Shown here: piece after piece, positions 48,580 through 56,805 of the stretch
Layout: each line of letters begins with the position of its first letter
How positions within the stretch are numbered: position 1 is the first letter of the stretch
Origin: JABMMZ01 sp044341025
GTDB lineage: Bacteria; Bacteroidota; Bacteroidia; NS11-12g; UBA955
Assembly (NCBI GenBank): GCA_044341025.1
Contig: JBIISM010000002.1
Location: forward strand, 248,001-312,000
Length of the DNA: 64,000 nt
Reading direction: 5' to 3'
Made by a program: the position numbers and the translations under genes
Notes under the pieces: model-generated
The model's input: the letters and a program-made list of their open reading frames with translations, nothing else
Databases searched by the model: none
Told to the model about the DNA's origin: nothing

Positions 48580-50028
48580 TTACTCCCTCACCAACCTTAT
48601 AACCTTCACATCCCCATTTAAATCTTTTAAAATTACACTGTAAATCCCTGCAGGTAAAAAGCGGATGTCTAGAACCGTTTTCTTTTCAGTAAGTGCGGCG
48701 TTGTTTAGCATTATTTGTCCCACGCTATTGTAAATGCTTACGCTAATTGGACTGCTGCTGAACTGCTCAATTGTTATAGATGTTTGTGCCGGATTCGGAT
48801 ACAGATTGATTTTGTTTTTTGAGAAGGTGTTAGACAAGCTCGAAGGGAAAAAAGTGGTGTCACAAATCGGACTCGTGCTCACCAGTGGTGCAAAGAAATT
48901 GGCTAGATTATCGGATCTTAAAGTGAAGTTGTCGTAGGCATGACAAGGGTTGTTTATTTGATCGCTGCAACTGCCTTTGCCAATTAAGAAACTATAGGGA
49001 AAATTGGTGCTGGTAAATTCATTGTGTATGTTGTATCCGTAGTTAAAATTGCTGTTCCATTGGCTAAAGGTTCTGCTGCCATAAAGTTTTGCTGTGTTCG
49101 CAATGCCATAACAACCATAGCCGTTGGCCATACACCAAGACAAACCAGCAAACACGCGACCACTGTCAATTGGTACTACAATATCGCAGGGTTGGTGGTA
49201 AGAAAATATCCCTGGTTTTACATTGTTTGATTTTTTTTGTTTAAGCAAGTTGCTGAACATTGCGCCATACATATTCCCAATACCTTTAATGGTGTAACGG
49301 ATATTGCTGGGTTCAATATTCCCTTCTATGCTCCCTAAATCAGGGCGAGCGATATTGGTGTTTGGAAATGACTTTCCTGCGTTGTATGCGCAATTTAATG
49401 CATTGGCATTGGGTTTTACTGCGTCACTAATTTTGTATGCTTGTGGAGGTTTTTCGCTGGTGGTATCCATCAAGCCTATCCCTAGGGCTGTAAAAGCCCC
49501 GGCGCTTTCACCTGCTAAAAAAACATTGGCGGTATCTATTCTGAAGGTTTTGTGTCTGTTAATTAAATAGCGCAAAGCACCTTTCCCATCTTGAATGGCA
49601 CGAAAATAAGCGCGGTACCATTCGGAACTGTCTGTTGCGAAAATGCAAGAATAGTTTGGGTAATTGCAGTTCCAAGCCAACTTGTCGGATATAAAACCCA
49701 AACGGTAATTGATGCTGGCCGTAACATATCCCCGTTTGGCAAATTGCTTACACAGGTTAGTAATATTGCTTTCGTTCTTGTCGCCAGCTAAAAAAGCCCC
49801 GCCGTGTATCCAAATTAACAATGGTCTTGTGGCAATATGTGCTTTGTCATCGCAAAATGGCATATAGATATCCAATTTTAATGTATCGATTCCACCATTG
49901 AAGTTGATGGCAGTTCCATAAACCACATTTAAGGTGCTATCGTATTGGTATTTCTTGTCTTTCCATTGCTGGGCAAAAAGAGACGTGAACGGAAATAAGA
50001 GAATGATTAGTTTTAATGTTGATTTCAT
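48580..50028 (-). CDS. T9SS-secreted alpha/beta-hydrolase (carboxylesterase type)
   Basis: A 482-aa secreted esterase. Signal peptide 1-19 (ends LFAQ). The hydrolase domain has the oxyanion-hole motif IHGGAF and the nucleophile elbow GESAG; MYGAMF, CDIVVPIDSG (likely the acid) and a later His complete the fold. It looks like a feruloyl/acetyl-xylan-type or BD-FAE-like esterase. The last about 75 residues are a T9SS sorting domain (NLYPNPAQTSI ... VKVIRLVRE). It should release acyl groups from extracellular polymers. It is transcribed alone. Confidence 0.9.
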   Translation of the reverse strand: MKSTLKLIILLFPFTSLFAQQWKDKKYQYDSTLNVVYGTAINFNGGIDTLKLDIYMPFCDDKAHIATRPLLIWIHGGAFLAGDKNESNITNLCKQFAKRGYVTASINYRLGFISDKLAWNCNYPNYSCIFATDSSEWYRAYFRAIQDGKGALRYLINRHKTFRIDTANVFLAGESAGAFTALGIGLMDTTSEKPPQAYKISDAVKPNANALNCAYNAGKSFPNTNIARPDLGSIEGNIEPSNIRYTIKGIGNMYGAMFSNLLKQKKSNNVKPGIFSYHQPCDIVVPIDSGRVFAGLSWCMANGYGCYGIANTAKLYGSRTFSQWNSNFNYGYNIHNEFTSTNFPYSFLIGKGSCSDQINNPCHAYDNFTLRSDNLANFFAPLVSTSPICDTTFFPSSLSNTFSKNKINLYPNPAQTSITIEQFSSSPISVSIYNSVGQIMLNNAALTEKKTVLDIRFLPAGIYSVILKDLNGDVKVIRLVRE

Positions 50029-50108
50029 TTCAGTTTATTTTATAACAAATTAAATTAGAAAATAATGAAATCCAAAATTAATTTAATGGAATTAGATCTG
50101 CCTTGAGA

Positions 50109-50612
50109 TTATTCAAACTGGTAAGGCTCGTTTGCGTCGATCATTTTTCGAATGTTTTCAAGCACACGTTTCATGTAGATGTTCCAAAATGTTTTGGTAA
50201 AAAGCCAGTTTAAAGGATAGAAAATTGGGCTATCGCTGTGCATGGAATAGGTGTAAATAACTTCAATTTTATTTGGTTCTAGTTCCTTGGTTTCCCATTC
50301 ACCAACAAACTTTGTAAACCCCAGCATCCAGGCTTGAAATTGGCTGACTTCAATTTTCCAATATTGGTTTTCTCTGCGCTCAATTACTTTGTCGACTGAG
50401 GCCCAACCGCCTTTATTGGCTAGCGATTTTGCTGCAAATACTTTTTTTCTAAATCCCGGTTTGCCCCAGTTTTCATCCTCTGTGCAATGGGTCACTTTGG
50501 GCATAATTCCAAATCCTGTGTGGACTTTTGAAACATCGCAAAGCATTGGTGTTTTAAAAGCTCTTTCGAGTGAGCAGTTGTAAATGGTGTGGATACTTGT
50601 TGTGAAGATCAT
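50109..50612 (-). CDS. SRPBCC-family (START-like) protein
   Basis: A 167-aa cytoplasmic protein with the SRPBCC/polyketide-cyclase pattern: ITTSIHTIYNCSLERAFKTPMLCDVSKVHTG at the start, a strand region (KIEVSQFQAWMLGFTKFVGEWETKEL, KIEVIYTYSMHS) and a long C-terminal helix (FTKTFWNIYMKRVLENIRKMID). Such proteins bind hydrophobic ligands; the ligand is unknown. The neighbours give no hint. Confidence 0.8.
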   Translation of the reverse strand: MIFTTSIHTIYNCSLERAFKTPMLCDVSKVHTGFGIMPKVTHCTEDENWGKPGFRKKVFAAKSLANKGGWASVDKVIERRENQYWKIEVSQFQAWMLGFTKFVGEWETKELEPNKIEVIYTYSMHSDSPIFYPLNWLFTKTFWNIYMKRVLENIRKMIDANEPYQFE

Positions 50613-50738
50613 TGATGAAACTTAGAGGGTGAAAGTAATGCTAATAATTGGCTGCTTCGAAAATACTTTCAAAGTTGCTATCCTCTGTTTTGTTTTGTGA
50701 TTGAAAGCATTATGAGTGGTCACAATGCCAAAAATAAC

Positions 50739-51530
50739 CTACAAATCATTGGCTCTTGCCACCAATTCAGCCAGGTCGAGTACCTCAACTTCAGCTTCTT
50801 TGTTTTGGTGTTTGACGCCATCACGCAACATGGTCATACAAAAAGGACAATTGGCCGCTATAATGCTAGCGCCAGTTTCAACGGCTTCTTCAGCGCGTTC
50901 AATATTAACTTCTTTATTGCCTTTTTCTGCCTCTTTGAACATTTGAGCACCACCAGCACCACAGCAAAAACCATTGGTCTTACAGCGCTTCATTTCAATA
51001 AGTTCTGCATCCAATGTTTCCAAAACAGAACGTGGGGCTAGGTATTCGTTGTTGGCACGACCCAAATAACAAGAGTCGTGGTAAGTGATTTTCTTTCCTT
51101 TAAACGCACCACCTTCAACTTTCAATTGACCATTGTTGATCAAGTTTTGTAAAAATTGTGTGTGGTGCATCACCTGGTAATTTCCACCCAAAGAAGGGTA
51201 TTCATTTTTCAAGGTATTGAAGCAATGCGGACAGGTGGTTACAATTTGTTTGATGCCATATCCATTCATTACAGCGATGTTGTTCATCGCCAACATTTGA
51301 AATAAAAACTCATTGCCTGCGCGTTTTGCTGGATCGCCAGTACAGCCTTCTTCATTGCCTAAAATTGCAAAATCAATGTTGCAGTGGTGAAGAATTTTTG
51401 CAAATGCTTTGGTGATTTTTTGTGCACGCTCGTCAAAACTACCCGCGCAACCAACATAAAATAAAACTTCAGGTGTTTTTCCCTCTGATGCGTACTGAGC
51501 CGCAGTTTTAATCTCAAAACCTAATGACAT
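50739..51530 (-). CDS. CCG-domain (Fe-S)-binding protein, LutA/HdrB-like
   Basis: A 263-aa protein with two cysteine-rich CCG domains. Each has CX(n)CCGxG-type motifs: YVGCAGS ... EGCTGDPA ... TTCPHCFNTLKNEYP in the first half and DSCYLGR ... GFCCGAGGAQM ... NCPFCMTML in the second. The family includes LutA-type lactate oxidation subunits and HdrB, where these cysteines bind Fe-S clusters and pass electrons. The partner subunits are not in the window. Upstream lies the SRPBCC gene's spacer; downstream is nadD, nine bases away. Confidence 0.88.
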   Translation of the reverse strand: MSLGFEIKTAAQYASEGKTPEVLFYVGCAGSFDERAQKITKAFAKILHHCNIDFAILGNEEGCTGDPAKRAGNEFLFQMLAMNNIAVMNGYGIKQIVTTCPHCFNTLKNEYPSLGGNYQVMHHTQFLQNLINNGQLKVEGGAFKGKKITYHDSCYLGRANNEYLAPRSVLETLDAELIEMKRCKTNGFCCGAGGAQMFKEAEKGNKEVNIERAEEAVETGASIIAANCPFCMTMLRDGVKHQNKEAEVEVLDLAELVARANDL

Positions 51531-51539
51531 GTTGCAAAC

Positions 51540-52091
51540 TTAATATAATTTTAAGAGATTGATGACCTCATCGCGCACCAAATATTTGATATTCTTTCCT
51601 TCTTTCATTAAATCACGGATTTGGGTTGCAGAAATGTCTAAAATAGGGGAGTCTAATACTCTAATATTTGGGTGGCCAGGATATGGGTGCACAAAAGTTT
51701 CAGAACGTTTGTAAACCAAAATAGGGAAGGCTAAAATCTTATCGACTTCCTCCCATTCATTCAATCGCTCCAAGGCATCTGTGCCCATGATGATGCTGTG
51801 TTTGCTTGGCTGTGCTTTTAAAGCGTCCAAGGTTTGAAAGGTATAGGAAGGTCTTGGCAACGCAAATTCAATGTCACTAACCTCGAAATGCACGTTATCG
51901 GCTATGCTTAAACGCAGCATATCTAAACGCAATTCTGCATCCATCAAAGTGTCTTTGTCTTTTAATGGATTGTGCGGTGAAACAATGAAATTTATTTTTT
52001 GTATGTCGGTCTCGTTAAGTATGTATTGTGCAATGCTTAAATGTCCCATATGTATGGGGTTGAACGAGCCAAAAAACAATCCTATTTTCAT
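51540..52091 (-). CDS. nadD: Nicotinate-nucleotide adenylyltransferase
   Basis: A 183-aa enzyme of NAD synthesis, joining nicotinate mononucleotide and ATP. The start is taken at ATG 52091 so the protein begins MKIGLFFGSFNPIHMGH. The nucleotidyltransferase motifs are G-SFNPIHxGH (residues 8-16) and ISATQIRDLM near the C-terminus (the ISxTxIR motif). It starts one base after the gmk stop, so gmk-nadD form a small operon with the CCG gene following. Confidence 0.93.
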   Translation of the reverse strand: MKIGLFFGSFNPIHMGHLSIAQYILNETDIQKINFIVSPHNPLKDKDTLMDAELRLDMLRLSIADNVHFEVSDIEFALPRPSYTFQTLDALKAQPSKHSIIMGTDALERLNEWEEVDKILAFPILVYKRSETFVHPYPGHPNIRVLDSPILDISATQIRDLMKEGKNIKYLVRDEVINLLKLY

Positions 52092-52092
52092 C

Positions 52093-52656
52093 TTATTTAG
52101 CAATAAAATCTCTAACTATGGATTCTGCTTTTGCCAGGGTTTCTTCTAAAACATCGTTTATTAATACTAAGTCGTATTGATCAGCAAATTGCAATTCAAA
52201 GTTTGCTTTGTCAATGCGCATTTGCAATTGGTGTTCAACTTCGGTGCTTCGTTTTCTCAACCGTTCCATTAAGATATCGAGGCTCGGTGGACGCAAGAAA
52301 ATGGCCAAAGCATTGTCCCCGTATTTTTGTTTGATGCGCAAGCCACCAGCAACATCAACATCAAAAATGACGGTTTTACCCAATAGCCATAACCGTTCAA
52401 CTTCGCTATTCAAAGTACCGTAAAATATGCCGTTGTATACTTCCTCATGTTCTAAGAATTCGCCATTGGAAACTTTAGCTTCAAAATCATTTTGGTCTAA
52501 AAAATAGTATTCTCTTCCATGTTCTTCATGGGGGCGAGGTTTGCGTGTGGTAGCGGAAACTGAAAAACCAAGCTCTGGCATAATTGAAAGCAAATGGTTC
52601 ACAACAGTGGTTTTTCCACTGCCCGACGGGGCCGAAAAAATGATGACTTTGTTCAA
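52093..52656 (-). CDS. gmk: Guanylate kinase
   Basis: The enzyme phosphorylates GMP to GDP. The P-loop SAPSGSGKTT is near the N-terminus; SATTRKPRPHEEHGREYYFL binds GMP; DVDVAGGLRIK and IFLRPPSLDILMERLRKR form the rest. No ATG exists; the upstream TTG at 52668 coincides with TAAATTTG, a -7-like element (52666-52673), so I prefer the TTG at 52656, giving 187 aa starting MNKVIIFSAP, which is the usual start. One base separates its stop from the nadD start. The start choice is uncertain. Confidence 0.92.
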   Translation of the reverse strand: MNKVIIFSAPSGSGKTTVVNHLLSIMPELGFSVSATTRKPRPHEEHGREYYFLDQNDFEAKVSNGEFLEHEEVYNGIFYGTLNSEVERLWLLGKTVIFDVDVAGGLRIKQKYGDNALAIFLRPPSLDILMERLRKRSTEVEHQLQMRIDKANFELQFADQYDLVLINDVLEETLAKAESIVRDFIAK

Positions 52657-52762
52657 ATGTAGCGACAAATTTAATCATTTAATGCCTAATTGGTGGTATG
52701 TTTCTATTGGCTTATTTTAGACAGATAAGCCACAATTGATTTAGACTTGTTTTTTTTAGGGC

Positions 52763-52796
52763 AAAAAAAAGCCGTGTCATTAATGACACGGCTTTA
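52763..52796 (-). terminator. Intrinsic terminator downstream of pnp
   Basis: Perfect inverted repeat AAAGCCGTGTCATT / AATGACACGGCTTT with no extra loop bases, followed on the minus strand by eight T residues. It lies 16 bp after the pnp stop. Confidence 0.93.
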
Positions 52797-52811
52797 AATA
52801 TTGAATAACGA

Positions 52812-54968
52812 TTAGGCTTGCGTTTGGCCCTCTTCGTTTTCTGGTTTTGGCATTAAGGCTTTTCTTGAAAGTCTTAATTTACCAGTCTTTTTATCTACCT
52901 CAACCAATTTCACTTTTACGATATCACCTTCTTTGAAAATGCCATCCATTTTGGCAATGCGTTTCCAATCGATTTCGCTAATGTGCAATAAGCCGTCTTT
53001 ACCTGGAAGGATTTCAATGAAAGCACCAAATTCAACGATGCTTCTAACTTTTCCTTCATATACCTCACCAACTTCAGGAACTGCTACGATGCCTTTAATG
53101 ATGCGTTTTGCAGCTGCCATATTCTCAGCATTGTCAGATAAGATTTCTACAATACCATGGTTGTCTACCTCAGTAATAGAGATGGTGGTATTGGTGTCTT
53201 TTTGAATGCCTTGAATAACTTTTCCTCCAGGCCCGATAACGGCACCGATTTGGTCTTTGTCGATCGTGATGCGTTCAATGCGTGGCGCATGAGGTTTGTA
53301 ATCATCATTTGCAGCATTGATGGTGGTATTCATTTCGTTTAAGATATGGGCTCTGCCTCTTCCAGCTTGCTCCAATGCTTCTTCAAGCATTTCCCATTTT
53401 AATCCGTTTATTTTGATGTCCATTTGACAAGCTGTGATACCTTTGGCAGTACCAACCACTTTAAAGTCCATGTCACCTAAATGGTCTTCATCTCCTAAGA
53501 TATCCGTTAAGATTTTGTATTTACCTGTTGCCTCGTCGCTGATTAAGCCCATTGCAACACCACTTACACCACCTTTTATTTTGATACCAGCGTCCATTAA
53601 AGCCAAACTACCCGCACAAACTGTAGCCATACTTGAAGAACCGTTTGATTCTAAAATATCACTCACAATTCTGATTACATATGGGTTGTCTTCAGCACTT
53701 GGCAATGCTTTTTTCAATCCTCTAAGTGCTAAGTTACCATGTCCAATTTCACGTCTTCCTGGTCCACGGTTTGGTCTTACCTCACCGGTAGAAAATGCTG
53801 GGAAGTTATAGTGCAACATCAAACGGCTGTATCCATTCAACATTGGCGCATCCAACATTTGCTCATCCAATTTTCCACCTAAGGTAACGGTGGTAACCGA
53901 TTGGGTTTCTCCTCTAGTGAACACAGCAGAACCGTGTGCAGCAGGTAAGTATCCAACTTCAGACCAGATAGGACGAACCTCATCAAGTTTTCGGCCATCC
54001 AAACGGATGCTTTCATCAAGAATCATTTTGCGCATAGCCTCTTTCTCAACCTGGTGGTAGTATTTTTTAGCTAAGTATTCTTTTGCTTTCAAATCTTCCT
54101 CACTCATGTTTGACAGGTACTCGGTGATAATCGCTTTGAAGTTTGCACTTCTTTCTGATTTGGGTGCACCGCTTTTGGCTACTACATATACTTTATCGTA
54201 GGTTGTTTCCCAGATGTGTTTTTTAAGGTCTAAGTCACTTTTCTCATGAGAATACGTTCTAGCTGGCTTTCTACCACCCATTTGTTCGCATAAATCCCAT
54301 TGCATTTGGCATTGTTTCTTGATTGCTTCGTGGGCGAATTTAATGGCTTCTACCATTTCCAATTCACTTACTTCGTTGCACTCACCCTCAACCATGTTGA
54401 TGTCATTCGCAGTGCCAGAAACAATCAATTCTAAACTTGAATTGACCATATCCGATTCAGTTGGGTTAATCACCAACTGACCGTTTATTTTGGCAACACG
54501 AACTTCAGAGATAGGTCCTTGGAATGGAATATCACTTACCATTAAGGCAGAAGATGCAGCAAGTCCAACCAAACAATCTGGCGGAAAATTTTTGTCGCTG
54601 CTCATCAAGGTAATGATTACTTGCGTGTCGGCGTGGTAATCTTCAGGGAATAGCGGGCGTAGCGCTCTGTCAACGATTCTAGATACTAGAATCTCATAAT
54701 CAGTTAAACGTGCTTCGCGGCGGTGAAAACTACCAGGAATACGGCCTACAGAGGCGAATTTTTCTTGGTAGTCTACAGATAGAGGAAGGAAGTCAACATT
54801 TTCTTTTGCCTCTTTGTTAGAAACAACAGAAGCCAAAATCATCGTATCGCCGCATTTAACGACAACACTACCATCGGCTTGCTTGGCCAAAATGCCAGTT
54901 TCAATTTCGATTGATTTGCCGTTGCCCATGTCAAGGGAACTGCGGAATCCATTGGGTTTATTACTCAT
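52812..54968 (-). CDS. pnp: Polyribonucleotide nucleotidyltransferase (PNPase)
   Basis: A 718-aa phosphorolytic 3'-5' exoribonuclease of the RNA degradosome. Two RNase PH-like domains (about 10-220 and 310-540) flank a helical domain; the second contains GRREIGHG and the active-site SDILESNGSSSMATVCAGSLALMDAG. A KH domain (about 555-615, IGAVIGPGGKVIQGIQ) and an S1 domain (about 620-695, GEVYEGKVRSIVEFGAFIEI) complete the protein. The rpsO gene lies upstream with a terminator between, the common rpsO-pnp arrangement. Confidence 0.97.
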   Translation of the reverse strand: MSNKPNGFRSSLDMGNGKSIEIETGILAKQADGSVVVKCGDTMILASVVSNKEAKENVDFLPLSVDYQEKFASVGRIPGSFHRREARLTDYEILVSRIVDRALRPLFPEDYHADTQVIITLMSSDKNFPPDCLVGLAASSALMVSDIPFQGPISEVRVAKINGQLVINPTESDMVNSSLELIVSGTANDINMVEGECNEVSELEMVEAIKFAHEAIKKQCQMQWDLCEQMGGRKPARTYSHEKSDLDLKKHIWETTYDKVYVVAKSGAPKSERSANFKAIITEYLSNMSEEDLKAKEYLAKKYYHQVEKEAMRKMILDESIRLDGRKLDEVRPIWSEVGYLPAAHGSAVFTRGETQSVTTVTLGGKLDEQMLDAPMLNGYSRLMLHYNFPAFSTGEVRPNRGPGRREIGHGNLALRGLKKALPSAEDNPYVIRIVSDILESNGSSSMATVCAGSLALMDAGIKIKGGVSGVAMGLISDEATGKYKILTDILGDEDHLGDMDFKVVGTAKGITACQMDIKINGLKWEMLEEALEQAGRGRAHILNEMNTTINAANDDYKPHAPRIERITIDKDQIGAVIGPGGKVIQGIQKDTNTTISITEVDNHGIVEILSDNAENMAAAKRIIKGIVAVPEVGEVYEGKVRSIVEFGAFIEILPGKDGLLHISEIDWKRIAKMDGIFKEGDIVKVKLVEVDKKTGKLRLSRKALMPKPENEEGQTQA

Positions 54969-55009
54969 AAATTAAATTATATTATTGTTTTTGCTGCTTT
55001 TCAAAAAGC

Positions 55010-55041
55010 AAAAAAAGCCCTCGAAAATCGGGGGCTTTTTT
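55010..55041 (-). terminator. Terminator between rpsO and pnp
   Basis: GCCCCCGA / TCGAGGGC-type stem with an AT-rich loop and a run of seven T residues on the minus strand. It lies 24 bp after the rpsO stop, and pnp starts about 40 bp further on, so pnp expression depends on read-through or its own promoter. Confidence 0.88.
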
Positions 55042-55064
55042 AATAAAATGGAAAAGTTTTTGGA

Positions 55065-55334
55065 TTACTTTCTGATACCCAACGCTTTGATTAGGTCACG
55101 GTATTTGAAGATGTCTTGTTTAGCTAAATAGTCTAAAAAAGCTCTTCTTTTACCAACCAATTTCACAAGACTTAACTCAGAAGCGAAATCTTTTGGATTA
55201 ACTTTTAAGTGGCCAGTGATGAAATTGATTCTTTCGGTGAACATCGCGATTTGTCCTTCTGTTGAACCAGTATTGGTTTCAGAACCTCCAAACTTTTGGA
55301 AAATATCTTTTTTCTCTTGTGATGATAAATGCAT
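55065..55334 (-). CDS. rpsO: 30S ribosomal protein S15
   Basis: An 89-aa protein, exactly the family length, with the S15 pattern: KKDIFQKFGGSETNTGSTEGQIAMFTERI and VGKRRAFLDYLAKQDIFKYRDLIKALGIRK at the C-terminus. It binds 16S rRNA h20-h22 early in 30S assembly and in many bacteria represses its own mRNA. It precedes pnp and follows rpmA by 14 bp on the minus strand. Confidence 0.98.
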   Translation of the reverse strand: MHLSSQEKKDIFQKFGGSETNTGSTEGQIAMFTERINFITGHLKVNPKDFASELSLVKLVGKRRAFLDYLAKQDIFKYRDLIKALGIRK

Positions 55335-55348
55335 ACGATTGAATTTTA

Positions 55349-55609
55349 TTAAGCTTCAGCAGTTAATACTGAAACAAATGATCTGTTGTTTCTTGTTTTA
55401 GTGAATTTCACGATACCATCAGTCAATGCAAATAAGGTATGGTCTTTTCCAATACCAACATTGTCAGATGGGTGGTGTTTTGTACCTCTTTGACGTACAA
55501 TGATGTTGCCAGCTTTAATTACTTGACCACCATAGATTTTTACACCTAATCTTTTGCTATGCGACTCACGTCCGTTCTTCGAACTACCCGCGCCTTTCTT
55601 GTGTGCCAT
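55349..55609 (-). CDS. rpmA: 50S ribosomal protein L27
   Basis: An 86-aa protein with the L27 signature: MAHKKGAGSSKNGRESHSKRLGVK, then GGQVIKAGNIIVRQRGTKHHPSDNVG and DGIVKF. Its flexible N-terminus reaches the peptidyl-transferase centre. No extra cleaved N-terminal extension is present. It is 14 bp downstream of rplU and starts with ATG. Confidence 0.98.
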   Translation of the reverse strand: MAHKKGAGSSKNGRESHSKRLGVKIYGGQVIKAGNIIVRQRGTKHHPSDNVGIGKDHTLFALTDGIVKFTKTRNNRSFVSVLTAEA

Positions 55610-55623
55610 TTCTTAATTTATTA

Positions 55624-55935
55624 TTATGCGTTAATGGATTCAATTAAGACCTTAGACAAGTATTGTCTATGACCGTTTTTCTTTTTGTAACCTTTTCTGC
55701 GTTTCTTTTTGAAAACGAGAACTTTATCATCCTTAAGATGCTCCATAACTTTACCAGTTACTGATGCACCTTTAATGTTAGGTAAGCCAACAGAGATTTT
55801 ACCACTGTTATCTACCAACATCACTTTATCAAAAGTAATAGATGATCCTTCATCCCCACTTAGGCGGTGGGTATAAATATATTTGTTTTGTTCAACCTTG
55901 AATTGCTTGCCTGCAATTTCTACAATAGCGTACAT
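55624..55935 (-). CDS. rplU: 50S ribosomal protein L21
   Basis: A 103-aa protein with the L21 pattern: MYAIVEIAGKQFKVEQ, DKVMLV, and the C-terminal KVLVFKKKRRKGYKKKNGHRQ. It binds 23S rRNA. It heads the rplU-rpmA-rpsO-pnp unit with a full consensus promoter just upstream. Confidence 0.98.
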   Translation of the reverse strand: MYAIVEIAGKQFKVEQNKYIYTHRLSGDEGSSITFDKVMLVDNSGKISVGLPNIKGASVTGKVMEHLKDDKVLVFKKKRRKGYKKKNGHRQYLSKVLIESINA

Positions 55936-55957
55936 GCTTTTTAAAAAATTTGGACTG

Positions 55958-55988
55958 CAAAATTAGACTTTTTTATTGGAAATACAAA
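55958..55988 (-). promoter_or_regulatory. Promoter of the rplU-rpmA-rpsO unit
   Basis: On the minus strand: TTTG (55985-55988), 19-bp spacer, TAATTTTG (55958-55965). It is a perfect TTTG-N19-TAnnTTTG match, ending 22 bp before the rplU ATG, and is the clearest promoter in the window. Confidence 0.85.
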
Positions 55989-56043
55989 CAATATGTCCAA
56001 AATATTTCAATTGTTTATAATTATCAGTCTTTGTTTTCATTTT

Positions 56044-56523
56044 CTACTGCCCTAAAATAGGCGGAATTGTTTTTATCATACTGATTGTTAGGTACTTGTT
56101 CTTGCCGCTTTTGTATCTAATACAAAGTGAGTTTTTAACACGTGCTGGCGATTTACTTTCAACACTTCCAGGCATTTGCCATTGATTATCTCCGCCTCCA
56201 ATATTGCTAGCCGTTTTTATTTGAACCTGAAACTTAATGATTTCACCAATTTTCACTTTCTTTTTTTGGCAGGTTTTGCCACTATCTAATAAAATTAAAG
56301 CTTGATCTGCTTTACCTTCTGCCCATCCTGAGTCTACGCTTATAATCTGTTTAATTCTAGACTTAGCAATTAACGTGTAAGTAGTTACAACCGGACTACC
56401 TGCCACTCCACCATAAAAGGTTTGTTTTTCTGCCCGTATAACCTTGAAATCAGCCGCTTGGCTGGCTTTCTTTGCCACCGACATACATACAATGGTTAGA
56501 GTAATTAAAAAGAGGTAACGCAT
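56044..56523 (-). CDS. Exported hypothetical protein
   Basis: A protein of about 159 aa with a signal peptide (MRYLFLITLTIVCMSVAKKASQA); I prefer the internal ATG at 56523 over 56532. The mature part has strands such as DFKVIRAEKQTFYGG and VTTYTLIAKSRIKQIISVDSGWAEGKADQALILLDSGKTCQKKKVKIGEIIKF, typical of small periplasmic beta-sandwich proteins. I do not recognise a family. It is transcribed alone. Confidence 0.65.
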   Translation of the reverse strand: MRYLFLITLTIVCMSVAKKASQAADFKVIRAEKQTFYGGVAGSPVVTTYTLIAKSRIKQIISVDSGWAEGKADQALILLDSGKTCQKKKVKIGEIIKFQVQIKTASNIGGGDNQWQMPGSVESKSPARVKNSLCIRYKSGKNKYLTISMIKTIPPILGQ

Positions 56524-56752
56524 AGTGTACATGATTCAAATATAATACCACAGTTTCACCTGTCCATGCTATTTGATTTTTATTGGTCTATTTTAGGCCT
56601 TTTCCTGCTTTACATTTTAGTCCAAAGTTGAACTGCTCTTATCTGCAAGTCAATCCATGGCTTGTTGCCACGCCGCCCTGTTTTGACAGCAGCTAATAAG
56701 CATGTCAACCTTGGCGCTACCATTTCAATCAGGGGCAAAATACCTTAAAAAC

Positions 56753-56783
56753 AAAAGCCCCAACGTTTACCGTTGGGGCTTTT
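56753..56783 (-). terminator. Intrinsic terminator of the PKD surface-protein gene
   Basis: AAAAGCCCCAACG, loop TTTAC, CGTTGGGGCTTTT; on the minus strand the stem is followed by a T-rich tract (TTTTGTTTTT). It lies 23 bp after the stop of the 56806-60513 gene. The rest of 56533-56805 shows nothing else. Confidence 0.85.
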
Positions 56784-56805
56784 AAGAAATTGAAATTAAC
56801 TATAT